From Hyphomicrobiales bacterium (lineage in GTDB: Bacteria; Pseudomonadota; Alphaproteobacteria; Rhizobiales; Rhizobiaceae), in assembly GCA_900468535.1 (NCBI GenBank), contig UBTY01000030.1:1-64000 (forward strand): a stretch of 64,000 nt of DNA. The letters are read 5' to 3'. Shown in pieces: positions 46,247-54,607 of the stretch. The stretch's first letter is position 1, and each line of letters opens with the position of its first letter. The notes below the pieces were generated by a model. The model was not told the DNA's origin. It ran no database searches and was given only the letters and a program-made list of their open reading frames with translations. The position numbers were made by a program, and so were the translations under genes.

Positions 46247-46313
46247 CCGCCCCCGAAACGCTGGTAGCCTGTGGGTGCGCGGAGATCGAACTTGTCACCT
46301 AAGCGCATCTATT

Positions 46314-46330
46314 ATAGGGTACCCCCCTAT
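46314..46330. promoter_or_regulatory. DmeR (RcnR/CsoR-type) operator
   Basis: ATAGGG-TACCC-CCCTAT: inverted ATAGGG/CCCTAT arms around a C-tract, 17 bases before the dmeR start. RcnR/CsoR proteins bind A/T-flanked G/C tracts of this type, so dmeR probably represses dmeRF from here. Confidence 0.7.
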
Positions 46331-46347
46331 GCTATTATGGAATGACG

Positions 46348-46620
46348 ATGTCTCACACCGCGCACCACAAGAAGAAACTCCTCGCCAGGGTCGGCCGGCT
46401 GAAGGGCCAGATGGAAGCCGTCGAGCGCGCCCTGGAAGGTGAGCGGCCCTGCGGCGAGATCCTGCAGTTGCTCGCCTCCATTCGTGGTGCGCTGAACGGC
46501 CTGACCGGCGAAGTTCTCGACGATCATCTGCACGAGCATGTGCTGCATGCTGCCGATGACAAGGCGAGGGGCGAGGCGGTGCAGGAAATATCGGAAGTAT
46601 TGCGGACCTACATCCGCTGA
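46348..46620 (+). CDS. dmeR: Metal-sensing repressor of the RcnR/CsoR family (DmeR)
   Basis: 90 residues from the second ATG (spacing suits GGA; ATG at 46342 is an alternative). All-helical, with the RcnR/FrmR residues: His near the start (SHTAHHKKKLLARVGRLKGQ), Cys in ERPCGEIL, and His in DDHLHEHVLH. It should release DNA when Co/Ni binds. It lies directly before the CDF transporter gene (23 bases), the dmeRF arrangement of rhizobia. Confidence 0.88.
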   Translation: MSHTAHHKKKLLARVGRLKGQMEAVERALEGERPCGEILQLLASIRGALNGLTGEVLDDHLHEHVLHAADDKARGEAVQEISEVLRTYIR

Positions 46621-46643
46621 CGACGACTGGAAGGAAAGCCATC

Positions 46644-47645
46644 ATGGCTGCACATACCGAAGGCTTCGAACACGAGCATGTCTTTCTCGGCGACGACCAT
46701 GACAACAACGCACGCAGGGTATGGCTGGTCATCGCCCTGACGACTGTGATGATGGTGATCGAGATCGCCGCGGGCACCTATTATGGTTCCATGGCGCTGG
46801 TCGCTGATGGCTGGCACATGTCGACGCATGCCAGCGCGCTGCTGATCGCGGCCATCGCCTATGTCTACGCGCGCCGGCAGGCGCACAATCCGCGCTTTAC
46901 CTTCGGAACCGGCAAGCTTGGCGATCTCGCCGGCTTCGCAAGCGCGATCATCCTCGCTCTGATCGCGCTGCTGATGGCCTGGGAAAGCGTCATCCGCATC
47001 CTTCATCCCGTTGCGATCAGCTTCAGCCAGGCGATCGGCGTGGCGGTGGTGGGCCTGCTGGTCAATCTTGTCAGCGCCTGGATCCTCAAGGACAACCATC
47101 ATCACGCGCATGGCCACCACCACGGCCACGGCGACCACGCCCATCGTGGTGAGCATGCTCACCATGGAGATCACGCCCGTTCCGGTGCGCACGCTCACCC
47201 GGGTGGGCACGCGCACCATGCGACGGACAACAACATGCGCGCCGCCTATGTGCATGTCATCGCCGACGCGCTGACCTCTGTTCTTGCGATCATCGCACTG
47301 CTGCTCGGCAGTTCCTATGGCTGGCTGTGGCTCGATCCGCTGATGGGCATCGTCGGCGGCCTGATCATCGCCCAGTGGGCGGTTGGCCTGATGCGCTCGT
47401 CCGCGACCGTTCTCCTCGATGCGATACCGGATCGGGAGAAGCTGCCGAACGAGATCCGCACCGCGATCGAAACCGAAGGCGAGCGTATCACCGATCTGCA
47501 TGTCTGGCAGGTCGGGCCCGGCCATCATGCGGCCATCGTTGCGCTGACCGCGCCGGTCGCCCGCTCGCCGGCCTTCTACAAGGCAAAACTCGAGCGTTTC
47601 TCCGAGCTGTCCCACGTCACCGTCGAAGTGACGCAGGCGGCCTGA
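46644..47645 (+). CDS. dmeF: Cation diffusion facilitator DmeF (Co/Ni efflux)
   Basis: 333 residues, six membrane helices, and a long His/Gly/Asp-rich cytosolic loop (about 152-200, with HHHAHGHHHGHGDH). Metal-site motifs in helices 2 and 5: ALVADGWHMSTH and VHVIADALTS (H/D-x-x-x-D types). The C-terminal cytosolic domain LDAIPDREKLP...HVWQVGPGHHA is typical. It exports Co2+/Ni2+ (and perhaps other divalent ions) in exchange for protons. Co-transcribed with dmeR. Confidence 0.92.
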   Translation: MAAHTEGFEHEHVFLGDDHDNNARRVWLVIALTTVMMVIEIAAGTYYGSMALVADGWHMSTHASALLIAAIAYVYARRQAHNPRFTFGTGKLGDLAGFASAIILALIALLMAWESVIRILHPVAISFSQAIGVAVVGLLVNLVSAWILKDNHHHAHGHHHGHGDHAHRGEHAHHGDHARSGAHAHPGGHAHHATDNNMRAAYVHVIADALTSVLAIIALLLGSSYGWLWLDPLMGIVGGLIIAQWAVGLMRSSATVLLDAIPDREKLPNEIRTAIETEGERITDLHVWQVGPGHHAAIVALTAPVARSPAFYKAKLERFSELSHVTVEVTQAA

Positions 47646-47710
47646 CGCGACGCGAGCGAGCCATAATCTCCCTCTAGCGATAGTATGGAATGATTCGTTC
47701 AGAGGGTTTC

Positions 47711-48601
47711 ATGCATCGCTTCTCGATCCGCCGCCGCGCGCTTCTCGGCTCTGCCCTGTTGTCTCCGGCGCTGTTCCTGCCATCCTGGGCTTGCGCGGCA
47801 GAGAGCGATGACGAGATCGATCGCCGCATTGCCGCGCTCGAGAAACAGATCGGCGGCAGCATCGGCGTCTCGGTCATCGACACGCAGACGAACATCAGCT
47901 TGGGCTACCGCGAAACCGAGAGCTTCCCGCTGTGCAGCACCTTCAAGGTGCTGGCCGCCGGCTTCGTGCTGGCACGCGTCGACAAGGGCGAGGAGAACCT
48001 CGAGCGCCGCATCATTTACGACACAGACAAGCTGGTGACCTATTCGCCGGAAACCGGCAAGCACGTCGGCGGCGACGGCATGAGCGTTGGGGACCTGTGC
48101 CAGGCGGCCATCACACTCAGCGACAACACCGCCGCCAATCTGCTGCTCGAAAGCTTCGGCGGTCCCAAGGAGCTGACCAACTGGCTGCGGACTTTCGGAG
48201 ATGCCTCGACCCGTCTCGATCGCTGGGAAACCGATCTGAACGAGGGAAAGAAGGACGATCCCCGGGACACGACGACACCGGACGCGATGCTCGACACCCT
48301 GGGCAACCTGACGCTCGGATCGGTGTTGTCGGAGCCGTCGCAGAACACTCTTGTCGAATGGATGGTGGCGAACACGACGGGCGGCGCGCGGCTGCGCCCG
48401 GGGCTTCCCGATGACTGGAAGATCGGCGACAAGACCGGAACCGGCAACAACGGCTGCGCCGCCGATATCGCCATCGCCTGGCCACCCGGCCATGGACCTC
48501 TGCTGATGACCGTTTACGTCAAGCAGGCAAACGTGCCTGTCGCCGACATCAATCCGGTTTTCGCGGAAGTCGGCCGCATCGTTACCGACATGGTCGGATA
48601 A
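47711..48601 (+). CDS. bla: Class A beta-lactamase
   Basis: 296 residues from the ATG 5 bases after GAGGG. The signal FSIRRRALLGSALLSPALFL has a run of Arg, suggesting Tat export. All catalytic motifs are present: STFK (Ser70/Lys73), SDN (130-132), Glu166 in RWETDLNE and KTG (234-236). A Cys precedes the active Ser (LCSTFK) as in class A carbapenemases, but the matching Cys238 is absent (KTGTGNNGC has Gly there). Position 244, usually Arg, is Ala by this alignment. No ampR-like regulator or mobile element adjoins, so it is probably a species-intrinsic enzyme. Confidence 0.93.
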   Translation: MHRFSIRRRALLGSALLSPALFLPSWACAAESDDEIDRRIAALEKQIGGSIGVSVIDTQTNISLGYRETESFPLCSTFKVLAAGFVLARVDKGEENLERRIIYDTDKLVTYSPETGKHVGGDGMSVGDLCQAAITLSDNTAANLLLESFGGPKELTNWLRTFGDASTRLDRWETDLNEGKKDDPRDTTTPDAMLDTLGNLTLGSVLSEPSQNTLVEWMVANTTGGARLRPGLPDDWKIGDKTGTGNNGCAADIAIAWPPGHGPLLMTVYVKQANVPVADINPVFAEVGRIVTDMVG

Positions 48602-48619
48602 GGCTTTGTCTTCAAACAG

Positions 48620-48649
48620 ATGCGACGGAAATGTGAATCTCCGTCGCAT
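48620..48649. terminator. Bidirectional hairpin between bla and the convergent gene
   Basis: ATGCGACGGA/TCCGTCGCAT, a 10-bp perfect stem with a 10-base loop, 18 bases after the bla stop and 26 bases after the convergent gene's stop. No long T-run. Confidence 0.6.
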
Positions 48650-48674
48650 TCAGCTGAATCAGTTTGTGAAGGCT

Positions 48675-49130
48675 TCAGGCGCCGGCGATCGTGTCCGCGT
48701 CAGGCTTGTCCTTGCTCTCGTCGCCGGTCAGCTGCCGCTTCAGTTCATCCGCGATCTGCTTTTCGACGGCTGCGCGTTCTTCCGGCGGCATGGACGCCAG
48801 TTCGTCTTCGGTGATCCCGAGGCTCTTGAGAATGCTGTCGCGGATCCGCTCCGCCGGCGTCTTGTCGGCAAGCTCGGTGAATTCGGAGACGACGGCGTCA
48901 TGGCGCGCTTTGGAAGCGTCCTCTGTTCCATCCATGGTCGCCGTGCCGCTCGCCTGCAGCGCCCACATCGTGCTGGAGATCGATGTCGGCGTGGTGCTTG
49001 GCTGCAGCGCCGCGCCGCTCTTGAAAACGCTGACCTCGGTGTCGCCAGTCTGCTGCTTGTTGCGCTGGCCGGATTGGCTGAAGAGGTTGCTCAGTCCATA
49101 GGTGCCGGAAACGCTGCTGCCGATCTTCAT
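48675..49130 (-). CDS. Hypothetical protein, likely cytosolic
   Basis: 151 residues; begins MKIGSSVSGTYGLSNLFSQSG with low-complexity Ser/Thr (about 40-60), then a helical, charged half (SEFTELADKTPAERIRDSIL...VEKQIADELKRQLTGDE). Codon use fits its neighbours. No family recognised and no signal or membrane segment. Confidence 0.6.
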   Translation of the reverse strand: MKIGSSVSGTYGLSNLFSQSGQRNKQQTGDTEVSVFKSGAALQPSTTPTSISSTMWALQASGTATMDGTEDASKARHDAVVSEFTELADKTPAERIRDSILKSLGITEDELASMPPEERAAVEKQIADELKRQLTGDESKDKPDADTIAGA

Positions 49131-49241
49131 GAAAATTCTCCCTGAAACAATTGGGCGGGAGAATGGCGCGCAAGGCCTGCCCGGACCTTGCCTCGGGGAG
49201 GGAGCAGTTAACGCGGTGGTAGTGAGGAAGACCTCGCCGGG

Positions 49242-50750
49242 TCAGGTGCCGCAGAAGGTCTGCAGAACGCGCTCATCCAGCTTCGGCGGTTCCATGTAGG
49301 AGGCAAAGTCGGGCTGGTCATCGTAGGGCTTTGCAAGGACGGCAAGCAGTGCTTCGAACAGCGAGAAATCCGCATCCTCGACGGCCGCAGTGATCGCCTG
49401 CTCGATGCGATGATTGCGCGGAATTAAGGCCGGATTGACCGCGCGCATCGCCGCACGGCGAACCTCCTCCGTCCGGCCATCGTCGCGGGTCAGGCGGTCG
49501 CGCCAGCGGCCAAGCCATTCGCGCGCGCCATCAGGCTCGCGGAAGGTGGAGAGGAACAACGCTTCGCCATCACCGGCAACAGCAGCGTCGGAAAGCCGGC
49601 GGAAGGCGAGGGTGAAATCGGCCTGGCTCGCCTGCATTGCGGCAAGCAGCGACTGGATAAGCTCGAGATCGCCATCCTCGACGGTGGCGAGGCCGATCTT
49701 CTCGCGCATGCCACGCAGCCAGTGGATCTGGAAGCGCTCGCCATACTGCTGGATCACCGCATTGGCGAGCTCGAGGGCCTTCTCCGCATCGGTATCGAAC
49801 AGCGGTAACAGGGTTTCGCCAAGCCGGGCGAGGTTCCATTGACCGATGCCCGGCTGATTGGCATAGGCATAGCGGCCGCCCTGGTCGATCGAGGAAAAGA
49901 CTTTGCCGGGATGGTATTCGTCCATGAAGGCGCAGGGGCCGAAATCGATCGTCTCACCCGAGATCGTCATGTTGTCGGTATTCATCACGCCATGGATGAA
50001 GCCGACCTGCAGCCATCTGGCGATCAGGGCAGCCTGCCGCTCACAGACGGCCTCATAGAGCGCCAGATAGGGATTGTCCCTGTCCCTGAGCTTGGGGTAG
50101 TGCCGGTCGATGACATAATCGGCCAGCGCCCGCACGCCGTCGGTATCGCCACGTGCCGCGAAGAACTGGAAGGTGCCTACGCGGATATGGCTTGCAGCGA
50201 CGCGGGTAAAGACGGCACCCGGCAGGATGTTCTCGCGATAGACTGGCTGCCCGGTCGAAACCGCCGCAAGCGCCCGGGTTGCCGGGATGCCGAGCGCGTA
50301 CATCGCCTCGCTGACGATATATTCGCGAAGCACCGGGCCGAGTGCCGCCCGCCCGTCGCCGCGGCGCGAGTACGGCGTCTGTCCCGCACCCTTCAGCTGG
50401 ATATCACGACGCCTGCCGTTGCGATCGATCACCTCGCCGAGCAGGATCGCCCGCCCGTCGCCAAGCAAAGGTACGAAGGAGCCGAACTGATGCCCGGCAT
50501 AGGCCATCGCCAGCGGATCGGCACCGTCGGGAACCAGATTGCCCGAGAAGATCGCCGCACCGTCTCTTTTCAGCGCCTCGACATCGAGGCCGAGCTCTTC
50601 GGCCAGCGCTTCGTTCAGCTTGATCAGCCACGGCTCTGCGGCCTGCGAAGGCGCCTGACGCGTGAAGAATTGCTGCGGCAACCGCGCATAGCTGTTGTCG
50701 AAGGCGAAGGGCGCTTTGGTTCGCTCGGTCTCTGGCAGGATCTGTGTCAT
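49242..50750 (-). CDS. selO: SelO/YdiU protein adenylyltransferase (AMPylase)
   Basis: 502 residues. The pseudokinase fold has the family features: YARLPQQFFTRQAP, GHQFGSFVPLLGDGRA, QLKGAGQTPYSRRGDGRA, GVMNTDNMTISGETIDFGP (catalytic/metal Asn and Asp), and a C-terminal Cys (QTFCGT) at the place where SelO of eukaryotes has selenocysteine. SelO transfers AMP to protein Ser/Thr/Tyr, linked to redox stress. Single gene. Confidence 0.92.
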   Translation of the reverse strand: MTQILPETERTKAPFAFDNSYARLPQQFFTRQAPSQAAEPWLIKLNEALAEELGLDVEALKRDGAAIFSGNLVPDGADPLAMAYAGHQFGSFVPLLGDGRAILLGEVIDRNGRRRDIQLKGAGQTPYSRRGDGRAALGPVLREYIVSEAMYALGIPATRALAAVSTGQPVYRENILPGAVFTRVAASHIRVGTFQFFAARGDTDGVRALADYVIDRHYPKLRDRDNPYLALYEAVCERQAALIARWLQVGFIHGVMNTDNMTISGETIDFGPCAFMDEYHPGKVFSSIDQGGRYAYANQPGIGQWNLARLGETLLPLFDTDAEKALELANAVIQQYGERFQIHWLRGMREKIGLATVEDGDLELIQSLLAAMQASQADFTLAFRRLSDAAVAGDGEALFLSTFREPDGAREWLGRWRDRLTRDDGRTEEVRRAAMRAVNPALIPRNHRIEQAITAAVEDADFSLFEALLAVLAKPYDDQPDFASYMEPPKLDERVLQTFCGT

Positions 50751-50798
50751 GCCTCATAGGTAGGCTTCGGCACCGATTGCCGCAAGCCTGAAGCGGTG

Positions 50799-50815
50799 GT
50801 AGGATTTTATCCTAC
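50799..50815. promoter_or_regulatory. Palindromic operator before parD
   Basis: GTAGGAT-TTT-ATCCTAC, a perfect 7-bp inverted repeat 20 bases before the parD start and within the selO-parD gap. Consistent with autoregulation by a ParD ribbon-helix-helix dimer. Confidence 0.55.
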
Positions 50816-50835
50816 TTCCCTATGGAGCATGTCCG

Positions 50836-51093
50836 ATGGAAAAGTTGAGCATCACCTTGCCGACCGAGATGGTCAACGTGATCAAGGCCGAGGTCGAAGC
50901 CGGCACCTTTGCCTCGACAAGCGAAGTGTTGCGTGAGGCAATGCGTGTCTGGATGCGGCGCGAAGAAGAGCACAGGGAACGCATTGCTGCGATCCGCGCC
51001 AAGGTGCAGTCGTCGCTGGATGATCCAAGGCCCGATCTGAGCAGCCGGGAAATGAGAGAGGCTATCGATGCTCTCTTTGCAAAACACCGGTGA
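50836..51093 (+). CDS. parD: ParD-family antitoxin
   Basis: 85 residues. N-terminal ribbon-helix-helix MEKLSITLPTEMVNVIKAEVEAGTF split by FASTSEVLREAMR, then an acidic/basic tail that wraps the toxin. It should neutralise ParE and repress its own promoter through the palindrome at 50799-50815. The toxin that follows is frameshifted, so ParD may now act alone. Confidence 0.88.
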   Translation: MEKLSITLPTEMVNVIKAEVEAGTFASTSEVLREAMRVWMRREEEHRERIAAIRAKVQSSLDDPRPDLSSREMREAIDALFAKHR

Positions 51094-51403
51094 ACCATCG
51101 AGCGCTATCGCGCAGCGTATTGGTCGGCGGCGTTTGAAGCGACTGCCGCTATCTTCGCCTATGTTCTTGAGGCCAGTCAAAATCGCGTCACGGCCGAACG
51201 CTACATCGAGCGCCTTTATGACCGTTGCGAGCGCATCGGCGACGCGCCGTTTGGCGGTGTGGCGAGATCGGATCTCGGCGCCAATCTGCGCATGGCCGTC
51301 TTCGAGAAAAATATCGTGATACTCTGTCGAGGATAACGTGGTCAGCATTGCCAACATCTTCTCCGGCGGACAGGACTACGAGACACTGCTGCGCGACCAC
51401 TGA
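51090..51403 (+). pseudogene. parE: ParE-family toxin gene broken by two frameshifts
   Basis: Reading on from the parD stop in the same frame gives TIERYRAAYWSAAFEATAAIF... AERYIERLYDRCERIGDAPFGGVARSDL... MAVFEKNIVIL, clear ParE, but without a start codon; one extra A after GTG (51090) puts the start out of frame. The frame ends at TAA 51334, and the rest of ParE (EDNVVSIANIFSGGQDYETLLRDH) continues in another frame to 51403, as if 5 bases were lost near 51325. No full-length toxin can be made by standard decoding. Confidence 0.78.
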
Positions 51404-51577
51404 ACCGGCACGGCGCCCAGCCATTCCGCGACGACACGGCAGCCTTTCCATATAAGCATAACGGCGCCACATTTGCGGGCGTATACAAAGATCTCTAATC
51501 CCCTTTTGGCATTACGCCATACCATACCGCGGCCATCGCTTCCGCGCCGGCCACGCCATTGCGAGTGATCCCTGACG

Positions 51578-53029
51578 ATGTCGGATCAGATCTACCAGGC
51601 GGCTGCCATCGGGCGCGCCAAGCCGAACTTCCGCGTGATTGCGATGATCGTGGCGAGCGCCATGTTTATGGAGCAGCTCGACGCTACCGTCCTAGCGACG
51701 GCGCTGCCGACCATGGCGCGCGACTTCGGTGTCAGCGCCCCGTCGATGAGCATCGCGCTGACCTCCTATCTTCTCAGTCTGGCGATCTTCATTCCGGCGA
51801 GTGGCCTGATCGCTGACCGCTTCGGTTCACGCACCGTCTTCCGTTCGGCAATCGCCGTCTTCATGGCGGGATCCATCTTCTGCGCGCTGTCGCCGAACCT
51901 CCTCTGTCTCGTACTGGCGCGACTGCTGCAGGGACTTGGCGGGGCGATGATGCTGCCGGTCGGTCGCCTCGTGCTGTTGCGCAGCGTCGACCGTAAGGAC
52001 ATGGTCAATGCCATGTCGTGGCTGCTGGTGCCGGCGCTGATCGGCCCGATCCTCGGCCCGCCGGTCGGCGGCCTGATCGTCACCTACCTCGACTGGCGCT
52101 GGATCTTCTACATCAACGTACCGATCGGCATCATCGGCTTCACCCTGGTCTCGATCTTCATCGAGGATTTCAAGGGCGAGGCGAAGCGTCCGTTCGACAC
52201 GATAGGCTTCATCCTCTCCGGCATCGCGCTCGGTTCCCTGCTGTTCGGTTTTGAAAGCTCGAGCCGCCCCGGCGAGGGCGCGTTCTCGCTGTTCCTGATC
52301 GCCGTCGGCATGCTCTTCGGCATTGCTTACCTGAAGCACGCCCGCCGCCACCCGTCGCCGATCATGGACTTCTCGCTGATGAAGGTGCCGAGCTTCGGCA
52401 CCTCGGTCATCGCCGGATCGCTGACCCGTATCACCCAGGGTGCTCAACCCTTCCTGTTGCCGCTCTATTTTCAGCTCGGCTTCGGCCTGTCGGCGGCCAA
52501 GGCCGGCCAGCTCGTGACCGCCGCGGCAATCGGCTCGATGGCGATGAAGGCCTTTGCGCCGCGCGTGCTGCGCCGTTTCGGCTTCCGCAACGCCCTGGTC
52601 GCCAACGGCGTCGTCGCCACATTCGGCTATGCCCTCTGCGCCGCCTTCCGGCCCGACTGGCCGTTGGCGCTGATCTTCGCGATCCTCGTCATGTGCGGCT
52701 TCTTCATGTCGTTCCAGTTCACGGCCTATAACACGGTCGCCTACGACGCGATCGACCGCGACCGGATGAGCTCGGCCACCAGCTTCTACACGACGTTCCA
52801 GCAGCTGATGCTGTCGCTCGGCATCTGCGTCGGCGCCCTGGCGTTGCACACGTCGATGGTGGCCAACGGCAGCCAGACGCCGCAACTCCACGACTTCTCC
52901 GCCGCCTTCCTCTTCGTCACCGCGATCTCGATCACCGCGACGTTCTGGAACCTGCGCTTCTCCAGAAGCGCCGGCGCCGACATCAGCGGCCACGATGCCG
53001 GCAAGGCCGCGCACGCGTCCGAGCACTGA
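51578..53029 (+). CDS. MFS drug:H+ antiporter, DHA2/EmrB type
   Basis: 483 residues, about 14 hydrophobic segments. D1 motif LDATVLATALPTMARDFG, motif A IADRFGSRTVF, motif C VPALIGPILGPPVGGLIVT and the W-x-F-Y-I-N-V-P-I-G motif after TM6 are typical of EmrB/QacA exporters. No EmrA-like fusion protein adjoins. Substrate unknown. Its weak ribosome site lies just before the ATG. Confidence 0.9.
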   Translation: MSDQIYQAAAIGRAKPNFRVIAMIVASAMFMEQLDATVLATALPTMARDFGVSAPSMSIALTSYLLSLAIFIPASGLIADRFGSRTVFRSAIAVFMAGSIFCALSPNLLCLVLARLLQGLGGAMMLPVGRLVLLRSVDRKDMVNAMSWLLVPALIGPILGPPVGGLIVTYLDWRWIFYINVPIGIIGFTLVSIFIEDFKGEAKRPFDTIGFILSGIALGSLLFGFESSSRPGEGAFSLFLIAVGMLFGIAYLKHARRHPSPIMDFSLMKVPSFGTSVIAGSLTRITQGAQPFLLPLYFQLGFGLSAAKAGQLVTAAAIGSMAMKAFAPRVLRRFGFRNALVANGVVATFGYALCAAFRPDWPLALIFAILVMCGFFMSFQFTAYNTVAYDAIDRDRMSSATSFYTTFQQLMLSLGICVGALALHTSMVANGSQTPQLHDFSAAFLFVTAISITATFWNLRFSRSAGADISGHDAGKAAHASEH

Positions 53030-53032
53030 CCG

Positions 53033-53986
53033 TCAGGCCTGCGCCTGCGCGGGCATACAAGCCTCGCAGATCGCCGCGACATGGCGGTGATCGGTGCCGC
53101 AACAGCCGCCGACAATGCGCACCTGCGGCATCTGCCGCATCAGCTCGCGGTATCGCTGCCCGAGATCATCAGGGTCGCCAGCGTCGAGTGTTTCGCTCTC
53201 GTCCAGTTCCGCATGGCTCATGCGTGATGCATTGGCGCGCAAGCCGTAGATCCGCTTGGTCCAGCTGCTGCGGTGGTCGAAAGCATCGGCAAAATGCGTG
53301 GGGTGCGCGCAATTGATCATGTAATAGGCCACCGAACCGCCGGTCGCCGCGTCCGTCGTCTCGATCGCATCCTGCATACTGCGCCCGGTCACCAGCCGGC
53401 CATCGGTCTCGACGGTGAACGAGATCGCGCAGGGCATGCCTCGCGCCGCCGCGGCGCGGGCGACACCGATTGCCTCGTCGATATTGGTCAGCGTGAACGC
53501 GGTCACCATGTCGGCTTCGCTTTCCGCGAAGCTGCCGATCTGGACGCTGTGATAGTCCTCGCTTTCGGCCGCATTCATGTTGCCGGCCTTGTAGCCGTCG
53601 CCGCGCGGGCCGATCGCGCCGCTGAGCACGATCGGGCTGTCCGGCCGCGCATGCTTGGCGCGCAGCTCGGCCAGCAAATCGATGCCTGCCACATTGGCTG
53701 CATGCAGTGCTTCGCGCGTATAGCGAAGTTTCTCGCCCCAATCCGGATTGGCGCGCCATGTCGGCGTATCGAGGATAAATCCGGCGCCGTGCTTGCGGGC
53801 GATGTCGAGGTAGCGACGATAGTAGGCTTTCAGCCGGTCGCGCCCTTCTTCCGAAGCCAGCATGACGAAGGATGCAAAGTGGGGAAGCTGCAGGCCGTCG
53901 TGGAAGATGAAAGTCGTTTCCATCCCGCCATCGGTCACGAATAGACCGCCATCGAGTTGCGGCAAGCTATGTCTGTAGGTCGCCAT
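53033..53986 (-). CDS. Homocysteine S-methyltransferase family protein
   Basis: 317 residues from the ATG after GGGAGGG. TDGGMETTFIFHDG is the family start, the third zinc-ligand pair is VGGCCGTDHRH near the C-terminus and the first Cys is in INCAHPTHF. Uses a methyl donor such as S-methylmethionine or betaine, with homocysteine as a likely acceptor. Single gene, ends 3 bases from the MFS stop (convergent). Confidence 0.85.
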   Translation of the reverse strand: MATYRHSLPQLDGGLFVTDGGMETTFIFHDGLQLPHFASFVMLASEEGRDRLKAYYRRYLDIARKHGAGFILDTPTWRANPDWGEKLRYTREALHAANVAGIDLLAELRAKHARPDSPIVLSGAIGPRGDGYKAGNMNAAESEDYHSVQIGSFAESEADMVTAFTLTNIDEAIGVARAAAARGMPCAISFTVETDGRLVTGRSMQDAIETTDAATGGSVAYYMINCAHPTHFADAFDHRSSWTKRIYGLRANASRMSHAELDESETLDAGDPDDLGQRYRELMRQMPQVRIVGGCCGTDHRHVAAICEACMPAQAQA

Positions 53987-54069
53987 CGGATCCCTCCCGC
54001 CTAGACCAAAGGAATGCTGCACTGCGACATTGATTGTTAAGTGTGTTCTAATGTAGGCGGCAGCCGTAC

Positions 54070-54591
54070 TCAGCCCGCTTCCATGGCAGCCGCCATTTCA
54101 GCGAGTTTGCGCACCGTGTTCATGTTGCGCGCGGTGCCCGGCTTCAAGGCCGGTAGCTTGAGCTTCGACTTGCCGGAACCGATGGGGAAGTGGACATAGA
54201 TTTCACGACCCGCGACAACGGCCTCCTCGCCATCCGGTGCCACCATCTTGTCGAGTGCATCGCCAGGTGCTGCCTCCGGCAGGAAGCTCACTAGCAGATA
54301 GTTGGGCTTGGCATCCGGAAACGGCGCGTTGACGACGATCGCTTCCAGTTCCTTGCGGCTGCGCAACATCACGCCGGGCTTCTTGCCGAGCAGCTTTCCG
54401 AGCGCATTATCCAGCTTCCGCTCGACCTCCGCTTCTTCAGCTTCGGCGCGAAACAGCACGTTGCCGCTCTGGATGTAGGTTTTCACATCGCTGAAGCCGA
54501 GCCCTTCGCAGGCCGCCTTCAGATCAGCCATGGGCAGCTTGCCCGTGCCGCCGACATTGATCGCCCTCAGGAGCGCCACATAGACCGTCAC
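54070..54591 (-). CDS. DUF1697 protein
   Basis: 173 residues from a GTG that follows GGGAGGAG. YVALLRAINVGGTGKLPM and YIQSGNVLF are the DUF1697 signatures. Function unknown; the family is often near hydrolases. It begins 16 bases after the ptrB stop, so the two share a transcript. Confidence 0.85.
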   Translation of the reverse strand: MTVYVALLRAINVGGTGKLPMADLKAACEGLGFSDVKTYIQSGNVLFRAEAEEAEVERKLDNALGKLLGKKPGVMLRSRKELEAIVVNAPFPDAKPNYLLVSFLPEAAPGDALDKMVAPDGEEAVVAGREIYVHFPIGSGKSKLKLPALKPGTARNMNTVRKLAEMAAAMEAG

Positions 54592-54607
54592 GGGCTCCTC
54601 CCAGCCG

